The notes below the pieces were generated by a model. The model did not search any database. It was not told the DNA's origin and saw only the letters and a program-made list of their open reading frames with translations. A DNA stretch of 18,244 nucleotides. It comes from Bacillota bacterium. Lineage in GTDB: Bacteria; Bacillota; Clostridia; Christensenellales; Aristaeellaceae. Below, piece after piece: positions 12,826 through 18,244 of this stretch (positions are counted from its first letter, which is position 1; every line of letters starts with the position of its first letter). The stretch is from positions 1-18,244 of the forward strand of contig JAEWTC010000016.1 of NCBI GenBank assembly GCA_023459675.1. Direction: 5' to 3'. The position numbers were made by a program, and so were the translations under genes.

Positions 12826-13843
12826 CCCCCTTGCGCCCCCTCAGCAGGATCAGCGCAAACACCGCCGCGCCGATCAGCGAGGTGACCACGCCGATGGGCA
12901 GCTCCACGGGGCTGATCACTGTTCTTGCCAGCAGGTCGGCGATCATCAGGAAAATCGCGCCGCCAAACAGCGAGGCGGGCAGCAGTTTTTTATGGTTGGG
13001 GCCGGTTAAAAGCCGCAGGATATGCGGCGTAACCAGCCCTACGAAGGCAATCGTGCCGCCGATGGATACGCTCACGCCGATCAGCACGGACGCGCAAACC
13101 AGCATTTCCAGCCGCACGCGCCGCACGTTCACCCCCACGGAGCGGGCGTTGGCTTCGCCCACGGCAAACGCGTTCAGCTCCCGCGCGCGCAGCAGCATGA
13201 ACGTGCCGAACGAAAGCAGCGCGGCGAGGAGGATGATCGCGTTACGGTACGTGGAGCCCTGCAGGCTTCCCATGGTCCAGTAGGTGATGGTGCGCAGCTT
13301 CTCCCCGGAAAACGCGATGATCAGGCTTAGAATGCCGGACACGAACATGGAAAAGATGATGCCGATCAGGATGATGGTATGCGTGGAAAAGCTCCTGTCC
13401 AGCCGGAAGGCAAGGGCGAGGATAATTGTCAGCGAGAGCATTGCGCCCGCGATGGCCATCACCATGGTGCTTGCGAAGCTCAGCAGGGGAATGCTGATAT
13501 TGAGCGCGATGGCGATCACCGCGCCAAGCCCCGCGCCAGCCGATACGCCCAGCGTGGAACCGTCCGCCAGCGGGTTTCTAAGCAGCCCCTGCATCACGCC
13601 GCCGCACAGCGCCAGCGCCGCGCCCGTAAACGCCACGCACAAAACGCGCGGCAGCCGTACCGATAGAATGATGGCCGCGTGCGGGCTCTGTGGCGGAACG
13701 CCCAGAACGCCCTGCTTGATGATGGAAAGCGTTTCCATAAACGGCACGGGAACGCTGCCCGCGCCCACGCAGAACGTGAGCACGAGCAGCGCCGCCGCGG
13801 CGAAGCCAATGGTAGCAAATGGGGAAAATCCTTCTTTTTTCAT
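12812..13843 (-). CDS. btuC: Corrinoid (cobalamin) ABC transporter, FecCD/BtuC-type permease
   Basis: A 343-residue permease with about nine to ten membrane helices. The family block GAALALCGGVMQGLLRNPLADG is followed by TLGVSAGAGLGAVIAI. A coupling-helix region ARSVGVNVRRVRLEML follows, then the late segment GGTIAFVGLVTPHILRLLTGPNH, all typical of FecCD permeases that form the homodimeric channel. ATG 13843 lies four bases after the stop of the binding-protein gene; an in-frame TTG at 13861 would overlap that gene. No strong ribosome binding site is visible for either, which suggests translation coupled to the upstream gene. It is the middle gene of a riboswitch-led operon. Confidence 0.92.
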   Translation of the reverse strand: MKKEGFSPFATIGFAAAALLVLTFCVGAGSVPVPFMETLSIIKQGVLGVPPQSPHAAIILSVRLPRVLCVAFTGAALALCGGVMQGLLRNPLADGSTLGVSAGAGLGAVIAIALNISIPLLSFASTMVMAIAGAMLSLTIILALAFRLDRSFSTHTIILIGIIFSMFVSGILSLIIAFSGEKLRTITYWTMGSLQGSTYRNAIILLAALLSFGTFMLLRARELNAFAVGEANARSVGVNVRRVRLEMLVCASVLIGVSVSIGGTIAFVGLVTPHILRLLTGPNHKKLLPASLFGGAIFLMIADLLARTVISPVELPIGVVTSLIGAAVFALILLRGRKGDAHA

Positions 13844-13847
13844 AGCG

Positions 13848-14735
13848 TTACGGTGCAACAACCGCGTCCCGCAGCTGCCGCGCGCCTTCGCAAAGCCGGG
13901 GGCCGGGCCGGGTCAGCGCGTCGGCAAAGCCGAAAAACACGTCGCCGTTTTGTACGGCGGTCAGCTGTTCCCATCCGGCGCGCGCCATGATCTCTTCCGC
14001 GGGGTTGGGCGCTGTGCCGTAGTCCGGCGTTAAGGTTACGATATAGTCCGGGTTACGGGAAAGCACCTGCTCCTCGGATATCTGCGCCCAGCCATCCAGA
14101 TCCGCAAACACGTTGGTCAGGCCCAAAAGCTCCGCGATCTCCTGCATAAAGGTGCCGCTTCCGGCGGTCCACAGCCCGTATTGCAGGGGAGATACCTCAA
14201 AGTAAACGCTGCCGGAGAGCTTTGCTTCCGCAAGCTCGGCAAACTGCGCCTTCATGTCCGCTATCAGCGCGTCCGCCTCGGCGGTTTTTCCCGTCAGCGC
14301 GCCGATGACCGTGATGGCCTCGTACACGCCTTCGATGTCGCCCGCGCTGCTGACCGCGATCTGGATTCCCGCGTCGGTAAGCATCTTAACCTGTTCCTCG
14401 CTCTGCGCCATGGTGCCCATCAGCACCAGCTGCGGCTGCAGCGCGATGATCTGCTCCAGGTTGGTTTCGTACCCGCTCTCCACCGAGGGCACCGCAAGCA
14501 CGTCCGCCGGGTAATCGCAATACGCGCCTCTGCCCACCAGCGTGCCGCCCGCGCCCAGCGCGTAGAGAATTTCGCAGTCCGCCGCGGTGAGCGCCACCAC
14601 GCGCGTTGCGGGTTCCGCCAGGGTGATTTCCCGGCCCATCATGTCCGTTACGGTGATCGCGCTGTCGCTCGCCAGTCCGCAGCCGGCAGTGAGTGTCAGG
14701 AGCAGCGCAAGCACCAATCCAAGGGTTCGTTTCAA
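13848..14735 (-). CDS. btuF: Corrinoid (cobalamin) ABC transporter, substrate-binding lipoprotein
   Basis: A 295-residue product. TTG 14735 is the likely start because AAGGAGGGG lies 5-6 bases before it and a lipoprotein signal starts there (MKRTLGLVLALLLTLTAGCG with TTG read as Met; lipobox LTAGC, Cys19). The mature protein is a class III periplasmic-binding fold (PF01497): ITVTDMMGREITLAEPATRVVAL, an ALGAGGTLVGRGAYCDYP segment, LEQIIALQPQLVLMG, a long interdomain helix near GALTGKTAEADALIADMKAQF, and the C-terminal lobe. It captures the ligand outside the membrane and delivers it to the permease. The predicted longer ATG form (14804) would run back into the riboswitch terminator region and is rejected. 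Substrate is inferred from the cobalamin riboswitch upstream. Confidence 0.9.
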   Translation of the reverse strand: MKRTLGLVLALLLTLTAGCGLASDSAITVTDMMGREITLAEPATRVVALTAADCEILYALGAGGTLVGRGAYCDYPADVLAVPSVESGYETNLEQIIALQPQLVLMGTMAQSEEQVKMLTDAGIQIAVSSAGDIEGVYEAITVIGALTGKTAEADALIADMKAQFAELAEAKLSGSVYFEVSPLQYGLWTAGSGTFMQEIAELLGLTNVFADLDGWAQISEEQVLSRNPDYIVTLTPDYGTAPNPAEEIMARAGWEQLTAVQNGDVFFGFADALTRPGPRLCEGARQLRDAVVAP

Positions 14736-14758
14736 AAGAACCCCTCCTTTCCATTCCG

Positions 14759-14790
14759 AAAAACGGCAAGGCCGCCCTCTGCGGACGGCC
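14759..14790 (-). terminator. Probable riboswitch expression-platform terminator
   Basis: On the - strand, GGCCGTCC (14790-14783) pairs with GGGCGGCC (14777-14770), with one G-U pair. Then come TTGCCG and TTTTT (14763-14759). It lies between the cobalamin aptamer and the ribosome binding site, as expected of a transcription-attenuation platform. The six bases between stem and T-run make it imperfect. Confidence 0.5.
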
Positions 14791-14839
14791 AAATCTGCGC
14801 GCAAACCATGAGCGCTTCATGCCCAACCCCAGAGGTTGC

Positions 14840-15005
14840 CCCGCGAACAGGTCTCCCGGCTTGGCTTCATTCTCAGGAGGCGCCTTCCCATCGAAAATCG
14901 ACAGTGGCATCGTGCCCCTTCGTCCGCCACACGGTTACTGGGATAGCTCGGAATTCTCATCCGATTCCCGCGGAACCCGCAAGGGTTCCGGCATCGTGCG
15001 TAATG
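14840..15005 (-). ncRNA. Cobalamin (AdoCbl-type) riboswitch aptamer
   Basis: Read on the - strand the region holds the conserved elements in the right order. GATGCCGG is near the 5' end, followed by GGGAATCGGATGAGAATTCC with its GGGAA core. GATGCCACTG (matching GCCACTG) is at 14911-14902, GGGAAGGCG follows, and AATGAAGCC leads to the B12 box GCCGGGAGACCTG (14860-14848). It lies between a sigma-A promoter and a btuFCD-like operon. Binding of adenosylcobalamin or a related corrinoid is expected to switch the transporter off. The outer P1 boundaries are approximate. Confidence 0.92.
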
Positions 15006-15035
15006 CATTCGCGTGCTGTATTCGGTTGTGGATTG

Positions 15036-15064
15036 AGTATACGGTCGGATTGCGTCCGTGTCAA
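15036..15064 (-). promoter_or_regulatory. Sigma-A promoter of the cobalamin-uptake operon
   Basis: On the - strand, a perfect TTGACA (15064-15059), a 17-base spacer and TATACT (15041-15036). The expected transcript begins about 25 bases before the riboswitch aptamer. Confidence 0.9.
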
Positions 15065-15098
15065 TGCCGCGGGGCAACATCATTGTCCGCCGCCCCGC

Positions 15099-15126
15099 TT
15101 TACAACGCCGCGCTTTTTAGTACAAT
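15099..15126 (+). promoter_or_regulatory. Sigma-A promoter of the glyoxalase gene
   Basis: TTTACA (15099-15104), a 16-base spacer and TACAAT (15121-15126). It lies back to back with the cobalamin-operon promoter; the two -35 boxes are 34 bases apart. Confidence 0.7.
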
Positions 15127-15155
15127 AGCAAGGGCAGGAGCAAAACCATGCAGAA

Positions 15156-15177
15156 CGGCGGCAGCCGGCTGCCGCCG
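15156..15177. repeat. 22-bp perfect G+C palindrome in the glyoxalase leader
   Basis: The half CGGCGGCAGCC (15156-15166) is followed by its exact reverse complement (15167-15177). It lies about 20 bases after the expected transcription start and 10 bases before the ribosome binding site AAAGGAGG. It could form a hairpin next to the ribosome binding site, or be an operator for a dimeric regulator. Confidence 0.75.
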
Positions 15178-15196
15178 CATTTTAAAGGAGGCCGTC

Positions 15197-15568
15197 ATGC
15201 AATTTCAACTCGTACACACGAACCTGAACGTATTGGATCTGGATAAAAGCCTTGCGTTCTACCGCGAAGCGCTGGGCATGCGCGAGGTGCGCCGCAGCCA
15301 GGCGAAGGACGGCAGCTTTATCATCGTATTCCTGTCCGACGGCGTGGGGGATGTTCAGCTGGAGCTCACCTGGCTGCGCGACAGGGAAACGCCCTATGCG
15401 CTGGGGGACAACGAAACGCACGTCGCTTTCCGCGTGAAGGAGTTTTCGCAGGCGCACGAAAAGCACGCCGCCATGGGCGTAATTTGCTACGAGAATACCA
15501 ACATGGGCATCTATTTCATCAACGATCCGGACGGTTACTGGCTGGAGATCATCCCGGTGCGGGGATAA
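15197..15568 (+). CDS. gloA: Lactoylglutathione lyase / glyoxalase I (VOC family)
   Basis: A 123-residue cytoplasmic metalloenzyme of the vicinal oxygen chelate fold. Glyoxalase I converts the hemithioacetal of methylglyoxal and a thiol to the lactoyl thioester, detoxifying methylglyoxal. The four expected metal ligands are all present: His7 (LVHTNLNV), Glu56 (VQLELT), His75 (ETHVAF) and Glu117 (WLEII). SLAFYREALGM and NDPDGYWLEI are the standard family blocks. ATG 15197 has an excellent ribosome binding site (AAAGGAGG); longer in-frame starts run back through the riboswitch region and are rejected. The gene is monocistronic, with its own promoter and a strong terminator. Which thiol is used (glutathione or bacillithiol-type) is not known for this organism. 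Confidence 0.9.
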   Translation: MQFQLVHTNLNVLDLDKSLAFYREALGMREVRRSQAKDGSFIIVFLSDGVGDVQLELTWLRDRETPYALGDNETHVAFRVKEFSQAHEKHAAMGVICYENTNMGIYFINDPDGYWLEIIPVRG

Positions 15569-15603
15569 ATCCGCCGTATACGGCAAGGCGCACGCAGCCA
15601 AAG

Positions 15604-15634
15604 AAACTCCCGGCCTGTAAGGCCGGGAGTTTTT
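15604..15634 (+). terminator. Intrinsic terminator of the glyoxalase gene
   Basis: AAACTCCCGGCC (15604-15615) and GGCCGGGAGTTT (15621-15632) pair perfectly around TGTAA, followed by a run of T. The A-run on the left may allow it to act on - strand transcripts also. Confidence 0.93.
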
Positions 15635-15737
15635 CAATCGGTTGAGAAAATCGTATCAGCGTTGCCCGCTGTACGTTGGCGCGGGCATTCCGTACGTTCG
15701 TGGCCGGGAGGTTCTTTCGTTCCGGCTTGCGAACCGG

Positions 15738-16139
15738 TTAGTTCCAGCGGCGGCAGCCGCGCCCGTTCATGAAATTGCCGCGGGTCTGGGTGGTCGTCTG
15801 GGCGGCGTCGTCAGCGCCGAGCGCCCAGCAGAACGTACCGTTCGCAAGGCGCAGGGCGGTCATCTGGCCGTCGGCCGTGCGTGCGTACAGGGGCTGTGCC
15901 GCGCCGTTTGCGTCCAGAAAGAAACAGTTGCCTTCGCCGTCCACGCTGTAGCCGCGGGTCAGATCATACAGGTTTCCCTGCGCGTCGGTGATATCGTAGG
16001 CAATGCCGCAGCGGCCAAGCTGATAGCCGGTGCCGTCCGCAGGCTGGGCAGCCGGCGCGGTTTCCGCAAAGGCGAACAGGGGAACGGAGACTGCAAGTAC
16101 AAGAGCAACAATGAGGAACAATGTAGATTTTCGTTGCAT
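15738..16139 (-). CDS. Small secreted four-cysteine protein of unknown function
   Basis: A 133-residue product. ATG 16139 was chosen for its ribosome binding site (AAGAAGGA, six bases before) and because the signal peptide begins there (MQRKSTLFLIVALVLAVSVP, cleavage probably after AFA at 25). The mature part of about 108 residues has four Cys (44, 72, 104, 129), which could make two disulfides. It contains repeat-like phrases, YDITDAQGNLYDLTRGYSVD and CFFLDANGAAQPLYARTADG, that look like short beta-hairpin units. The C-terminal tail is rich in Asn, Gly and Arg (RGNFMNGRGCRRWN). I do not recognise a family. It diverges from the response regulator gene across a shared 161-base region, so it may be a target or an accessory of that two-component system (inference). 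Confidence 0.7.
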   Translation of the reverse strand: MQRKSTLFLIVALVLAVSVPLFAFAETAPAAQPADGTGYQLGRCGIAYDITDAQGNLYDLTRGYSVDGEGNCFFLDANGAAQPLYARTADGQMTALRLANGTFCWALGADDAAQTTTQTRGNFMNGRGCRRWN

Positions 16140-16167
16140 AGAATATCCTTCTTTCATCGGTTGGGCT

Positions 16168-16181
16168 GGCAATCGCTTGCC
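16168..16181. repeat. Short inverted repeat in the divergent control region
   Basis: GGCAA-TCGC-TTGCC lies 29-42 bases before the start of the secreted Cys protein gene. Its position suits an operator or a leader hairpin of that gene; no firm assignment. Confidence 0.4.
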
Positions 16182-16247
16182 GCAATTGCAGTATCCCAAA
16201 AATGTGTGGCGGAATTGTGTCGTTTTCGGCAAGAGATTGTGAGAGTG

Positions 16248-16276
16248 TTTACAGTTTGGTTTTCCTATACTATGAT
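16248..16276 (+). promoter_or_regulatory. Sigma-A promoter of the two-component system genes
   Basis: TTTACA (16248-16253), a 17-base spacer and TATGAT (16271-16276), 24 bases before the response regulator start codon. Upstream, ATTGTG occurs twice (16214-16219 and 16236-16241) exactly 22 bases apart on the same strand, a possible tandem site for an OmpR-type regulator. Confidence 0.75.
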
Positions 16277-16300
16277 ACGCATAGAAGGGGGTGCGTTCGT

Positions 16301-16993
16301 ATGGCAAACATTCTGGTTGCGGATGATAACCGCCAGATCGCCTCGGTGCTTGCGGAATACCTGAAAAAGGAAAACCATACGCCCACGCTTGCCGCGGACG
16401 GCGAACAGGCGCTTGCCATGTTCCATCAGCAATCCTTCGACGCCGTGCTTTTGGACGTGATGATGCCCAAGATGGATGGGTTTTCCGTGTGCCGCGAGAT
16501 TCGTAAAACCTCGCAGGTTCCCGTGATCATGATCACCGCGCGGGGCGAGGATTTTGAAAAGATCATGGGGCTGGATATCGGCGCGGACGATTACATCGTC
16601 AAGCCCTTCTCGCCCGGCGAGGTGATGGCGCGGCTGCGCGCGGTGCTGCGGCGCCTGCACGCGAAGGAGGAAGGCAATCCGAAAACCATCACGGTGGGAA
16701 ACCTCTGGGTTTCGGCGGACGATTACCTGGCCAGGATCGGCGATCAACCGCTGACGCTGACCAAAAAGGAATTCGAAATTCTCTGGACGCTCGCGGAGCA
16801 CCCCGGCAAGATGTTCTCCCGCGACCATCTGCTCAGCAGCCTCTGGGGCTACGATTATTTCGGCGATACCCGCACCGTGGATACGCATATCAAGCGCCTG
16901 CGCGCCAAGGCGGAGGCCCTGCGGCCGGAAGGCTTTTCCATTAAAACGGTCTGGGGCGTAGGCTACAGGCTTGAGGTGGCGGACCATGCGTAA
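16301..16993 (+). CDS. OmpR/PhoB-family response regulator
   Basis: A 230-residue DNA-binding regulator. The receiver domain (1-118) has the acidic pair Asp8-Asp9, phospho-acceptor Asp52 (VLLDVMMPKMDG), Thr79 (VIMITARGED) and Lys101 (DDYIVKPFSPGE). The winged-helix effector domain (about 130-228) has LTLTKKEFEILWTLAEHPGK, then FSRDHLLSSLWGYD and TRTVDTHIKRLRAK, ending WGVGYRLE. ATG 16301 follows a purine-rich site (AGAAGGGGG). It overlaps the sensor kinase gene by eight bases, so both are co-translated and form one system. Upstream direct repeats suggest autoregulation. The stimulus and regulon are unknown; the divergent secreted protein is a natural candidate target. Confidence 0.93.
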   Translation: MANILVADDNRQIASVLAEYLKKENHTPTLAADGEQALAMFHQQSFDAVLLDVMMPKMDGFSVCREIRKTSQVPVIMITARGEDFEKIMGLDIGADDYIVKPFSPGEVMARLRAVLRRLHAKEEGNPKTITVGNLWVSADDYLARIGDQPLTLTKKEFEILWTLAEHPGKMFSRDHLLSSLWGYDYFGDTRTVDTHIKRLRAKAEALRPEGFSIKTVWGVGYRLEVADHA

Positions 16994-18244
16994 CCGCATC
17001 GCGCTGAAGCTTCTGTTATATATCGTCATTCCGCTGTGCGTTTTCGCAATTGCAAGCGGGGTGCTGTTTCAAACGCTGTTCACGCGGGATATGACGGCGG
17101 ATACCCAGCAGGCGCTCACCGCGCGGGCGGAGGCGCTTGCGCGGACGCTGTCCCAGGCCGCGGAGGAGAACGAAAGCGCGGGCGCCGCCGCGCGCGGCAT
17201 GGGCATGAACGCGGGCGGCATGAACGGCAGCATGGGCATGGGCTACAGCGCCTACCTTACCGCCCTGCGCCTGCTGGATGAGGACGTGTGGGTGCTGGAC
17301 GCGGATTTGAACTTCCTGACCACCGGGCGGCGCATGATGACGATCGTCTATCAGGACCTGCCGCAGGACGCCGGCGCCGTGGTGGACGCGGTATTTGCCG
17401 GGGAAACGGTGGTCAGCCGGGGGTTCAGCGCCGTGCTGGGCGCGCCGACGATCACCGTGGGCGTGCCCATTTACCGCGGCGACGCTATCTACGGCGCGCT
17501 TCTGATGCACGACGCGGTTTCGGGCATTCAGGCCGTGGTTGCGCGGGGGATGACGGTGCTGCTGTACTCGGGCGCGGCGGCGCTTGCGATCGCCGTGCTG
17601 CTTGCCGTTTGGCTGAGCCTTTCGCTGGGCAGGCCGCTCAACCGCATGAAGGACACGGCCCTCACCCTGGCGGCAGGAAATTATGAGGAGAAAACCGGCG
17701 TCCGCCGGGCGGACGAAATCGGCAAGCTGGCGCAGGCGATGGACGTGCTCAGCGACAAGCTCAGCGAGGCGCGGCGGCAGAAGGAACAGCAGGAGCGGCT
17801 GCGGACGGAGTTTCTATCCAACGTCTCCCATGAGCTGCGCACGCCCGCCACGGTGCTGCGCGGCTCGCTGGAAGCGCTGGTGGACGGCGTGGTGACCGGG
17901 GAAGCGCAGGTCAGGCAGTATCACGAGCAGATGCTCAGGGAAACGGTCGGCCTGCAGCGGTTGACCAACGACCTGCTGGATCTGTCCAAGCTGCAAAACC
18001 CGGAATTCCCCATCGAGCAGAGCGAGGTCGTTTTGCAGGACGTGCTTTCGGATGCGCTGCACGCCGCCGATCAGCTTGCCCGCCTGAAGCGGATCACCAT
18101 CGCGCGGGAAATGCCGCCCGAACCGGTGACGCTGCGCGGGGATTACGGCCGCCTGCGGCAGATGTTTTTGATCGTGCTGGATAACGCCGTGAAGTTCTCC
18201 GGGGAGAACGGCAAAATCGAAGTCGGGCTGACGAAGCAGTCCGT
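16986..18244 (+). CDS. Sensor histidine kinase (3' partial)
   Basis: The first 419 residues of a membrane histidine kinase; the frame is open to the end of the window. ATG 16986 overlaps the regulator's stop by eight bases. Membrane helix 1 is at about 7-29. An extracytoplasmic sensor of about 155 residues follows, with a Cache/PAS-like stretch near TITVGVPIYRGDAIYGALLM. Helix 2 is at about 188-212. A HAMP linker (about 212-265), a coiled region (EARRQKEQQERLRTEF), the H-box SNVSHELRTP (His282) and the N-box LDNAVKFS (Asn400) follow. The glycine-rich G1/G2 ATP-binding boxes lie beyond the window. An odd Gly/Met-rich tract at residues 71-86 has five Met (72, 74, 79, 83, 85) in the sensor. Ligand is unknown. 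Confidence 0.93.
   Translation, partial: MRNRIALKLLLYIVIPLCVFAIASGVLFQTLFTRDMTADTQQALTARAEALARTLSQAAEENESAGAAARGMGMNAGGMNGSMGMGYSAYLTALRLLDEDVWVLDADLNFLTTGRRMMTIVYQDLPQDAGAVVDAVFAGETVVSRGFSAVLGAPTITVGVPIYRGDAIYGALLMHDAVSGIQAVVARGMTVLLYSGAAALAIAVLLAVWLSLSLGRPLNRMKDTALTLAAGNYEEKTGVRRADEIGKLAQAMDVLSDKLSEARRQKEQQERLRTEFLSNVSHELRTPATVLRGSLEALVDGVVTGEAQVRQYHEQMLRETVGLQRLTNDLLDLSKLQNPEFPIEQSEVVLQDVLSDALHAADQLARLKRITIAREMPPEPVTLRGDYGRLRQMFLIVLDNAVKFSGENGKIEVGLTKQS

Noticed and set aside
14693..15196. N-terminal extension of the glyoxalase frame
   Set aside because: It would run antisense through the cobalamin riboswitch and the promoters. The ATG at 15197 has a near-perfect ribosome site and the family's normal N-terminus.

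Overview
The window looks like chromosomal DNA from a G+C-rich member of the Firmicutes, probably class Clostridia (Christensenellales or Oscillospirales-like). The evidence is the strong AGGAGG-type ribosome binding sites, clean sigma-A promoters with 17-base spacers, tRNAs with encoded CCA ends, a Gram-positive style Wzz/BY-kinase pair, an LCP protein, lipobox lipoproteins and an OmpR-type two-component system. No phage, integrase, IS element or CRISPR array is visible. The genus cannot be named from sequence alone.

Positions 1-5660 (+ strand) are the tail of an exopolysaccharide or capsule locus. It holds a polysaccharide pyruvyl transferase (cut by the window edge), an iron-sulfur FrhB-like protein that seems to have lost its C-terminal part in an AT-rich junction, a VanZ-like membrane protein, an LCP-family attachment enzyme and an unrecognised secreted protein with an NTxW repeat. 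These are followed by a Wzz-like chain-length regulator overlapping a BY-kinase, and a strong terminator. A small lipoprotein gene on the - strand follows.

Positions 6364-7288 hold a seven-tRNA operon on the - strand (Pro, Glu, Met-or-Ile2, Asp, Thr, Tyr, Leu in transcription order), with its own promoter and terminator and a strange purine-rich spacer of about 190 bases. A divergent promoter with an operator-like dyad between its -35 and -10 boxes drives a UDP-GlcNAc 2-epimerase gene (7434-8546).

Positions 8568-12058 (- strand) form a three-gene operon: a processive family 2 glycosyltransferase, a polytopic membrane protein, and a membrane-anchored protein with a bactofilin-like beta-repeat domain. 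This looks like a synthase/export module for a second cell-surface polymer and is the best candidate here for an undescribed system. The epimerase could supply it with precursor (inference).

Positions 12064-15064 (- strand) are a corrinoid uptake operon (binding lipoprotein, permease, ATPase) preceded by a recognisable cobalamin riboswitch and promoter. A divergent glyoxalase I gene (15197-15568) has its own promoter, leader palindrome and terminator. The window ends with a small secreted four-cysteine protein (- strand) divergent from a response regulator/sensor kinase pair; the kinase is cut by the window end and has a Gly/Met-rich stretch in its extracytoplasmic sensor.
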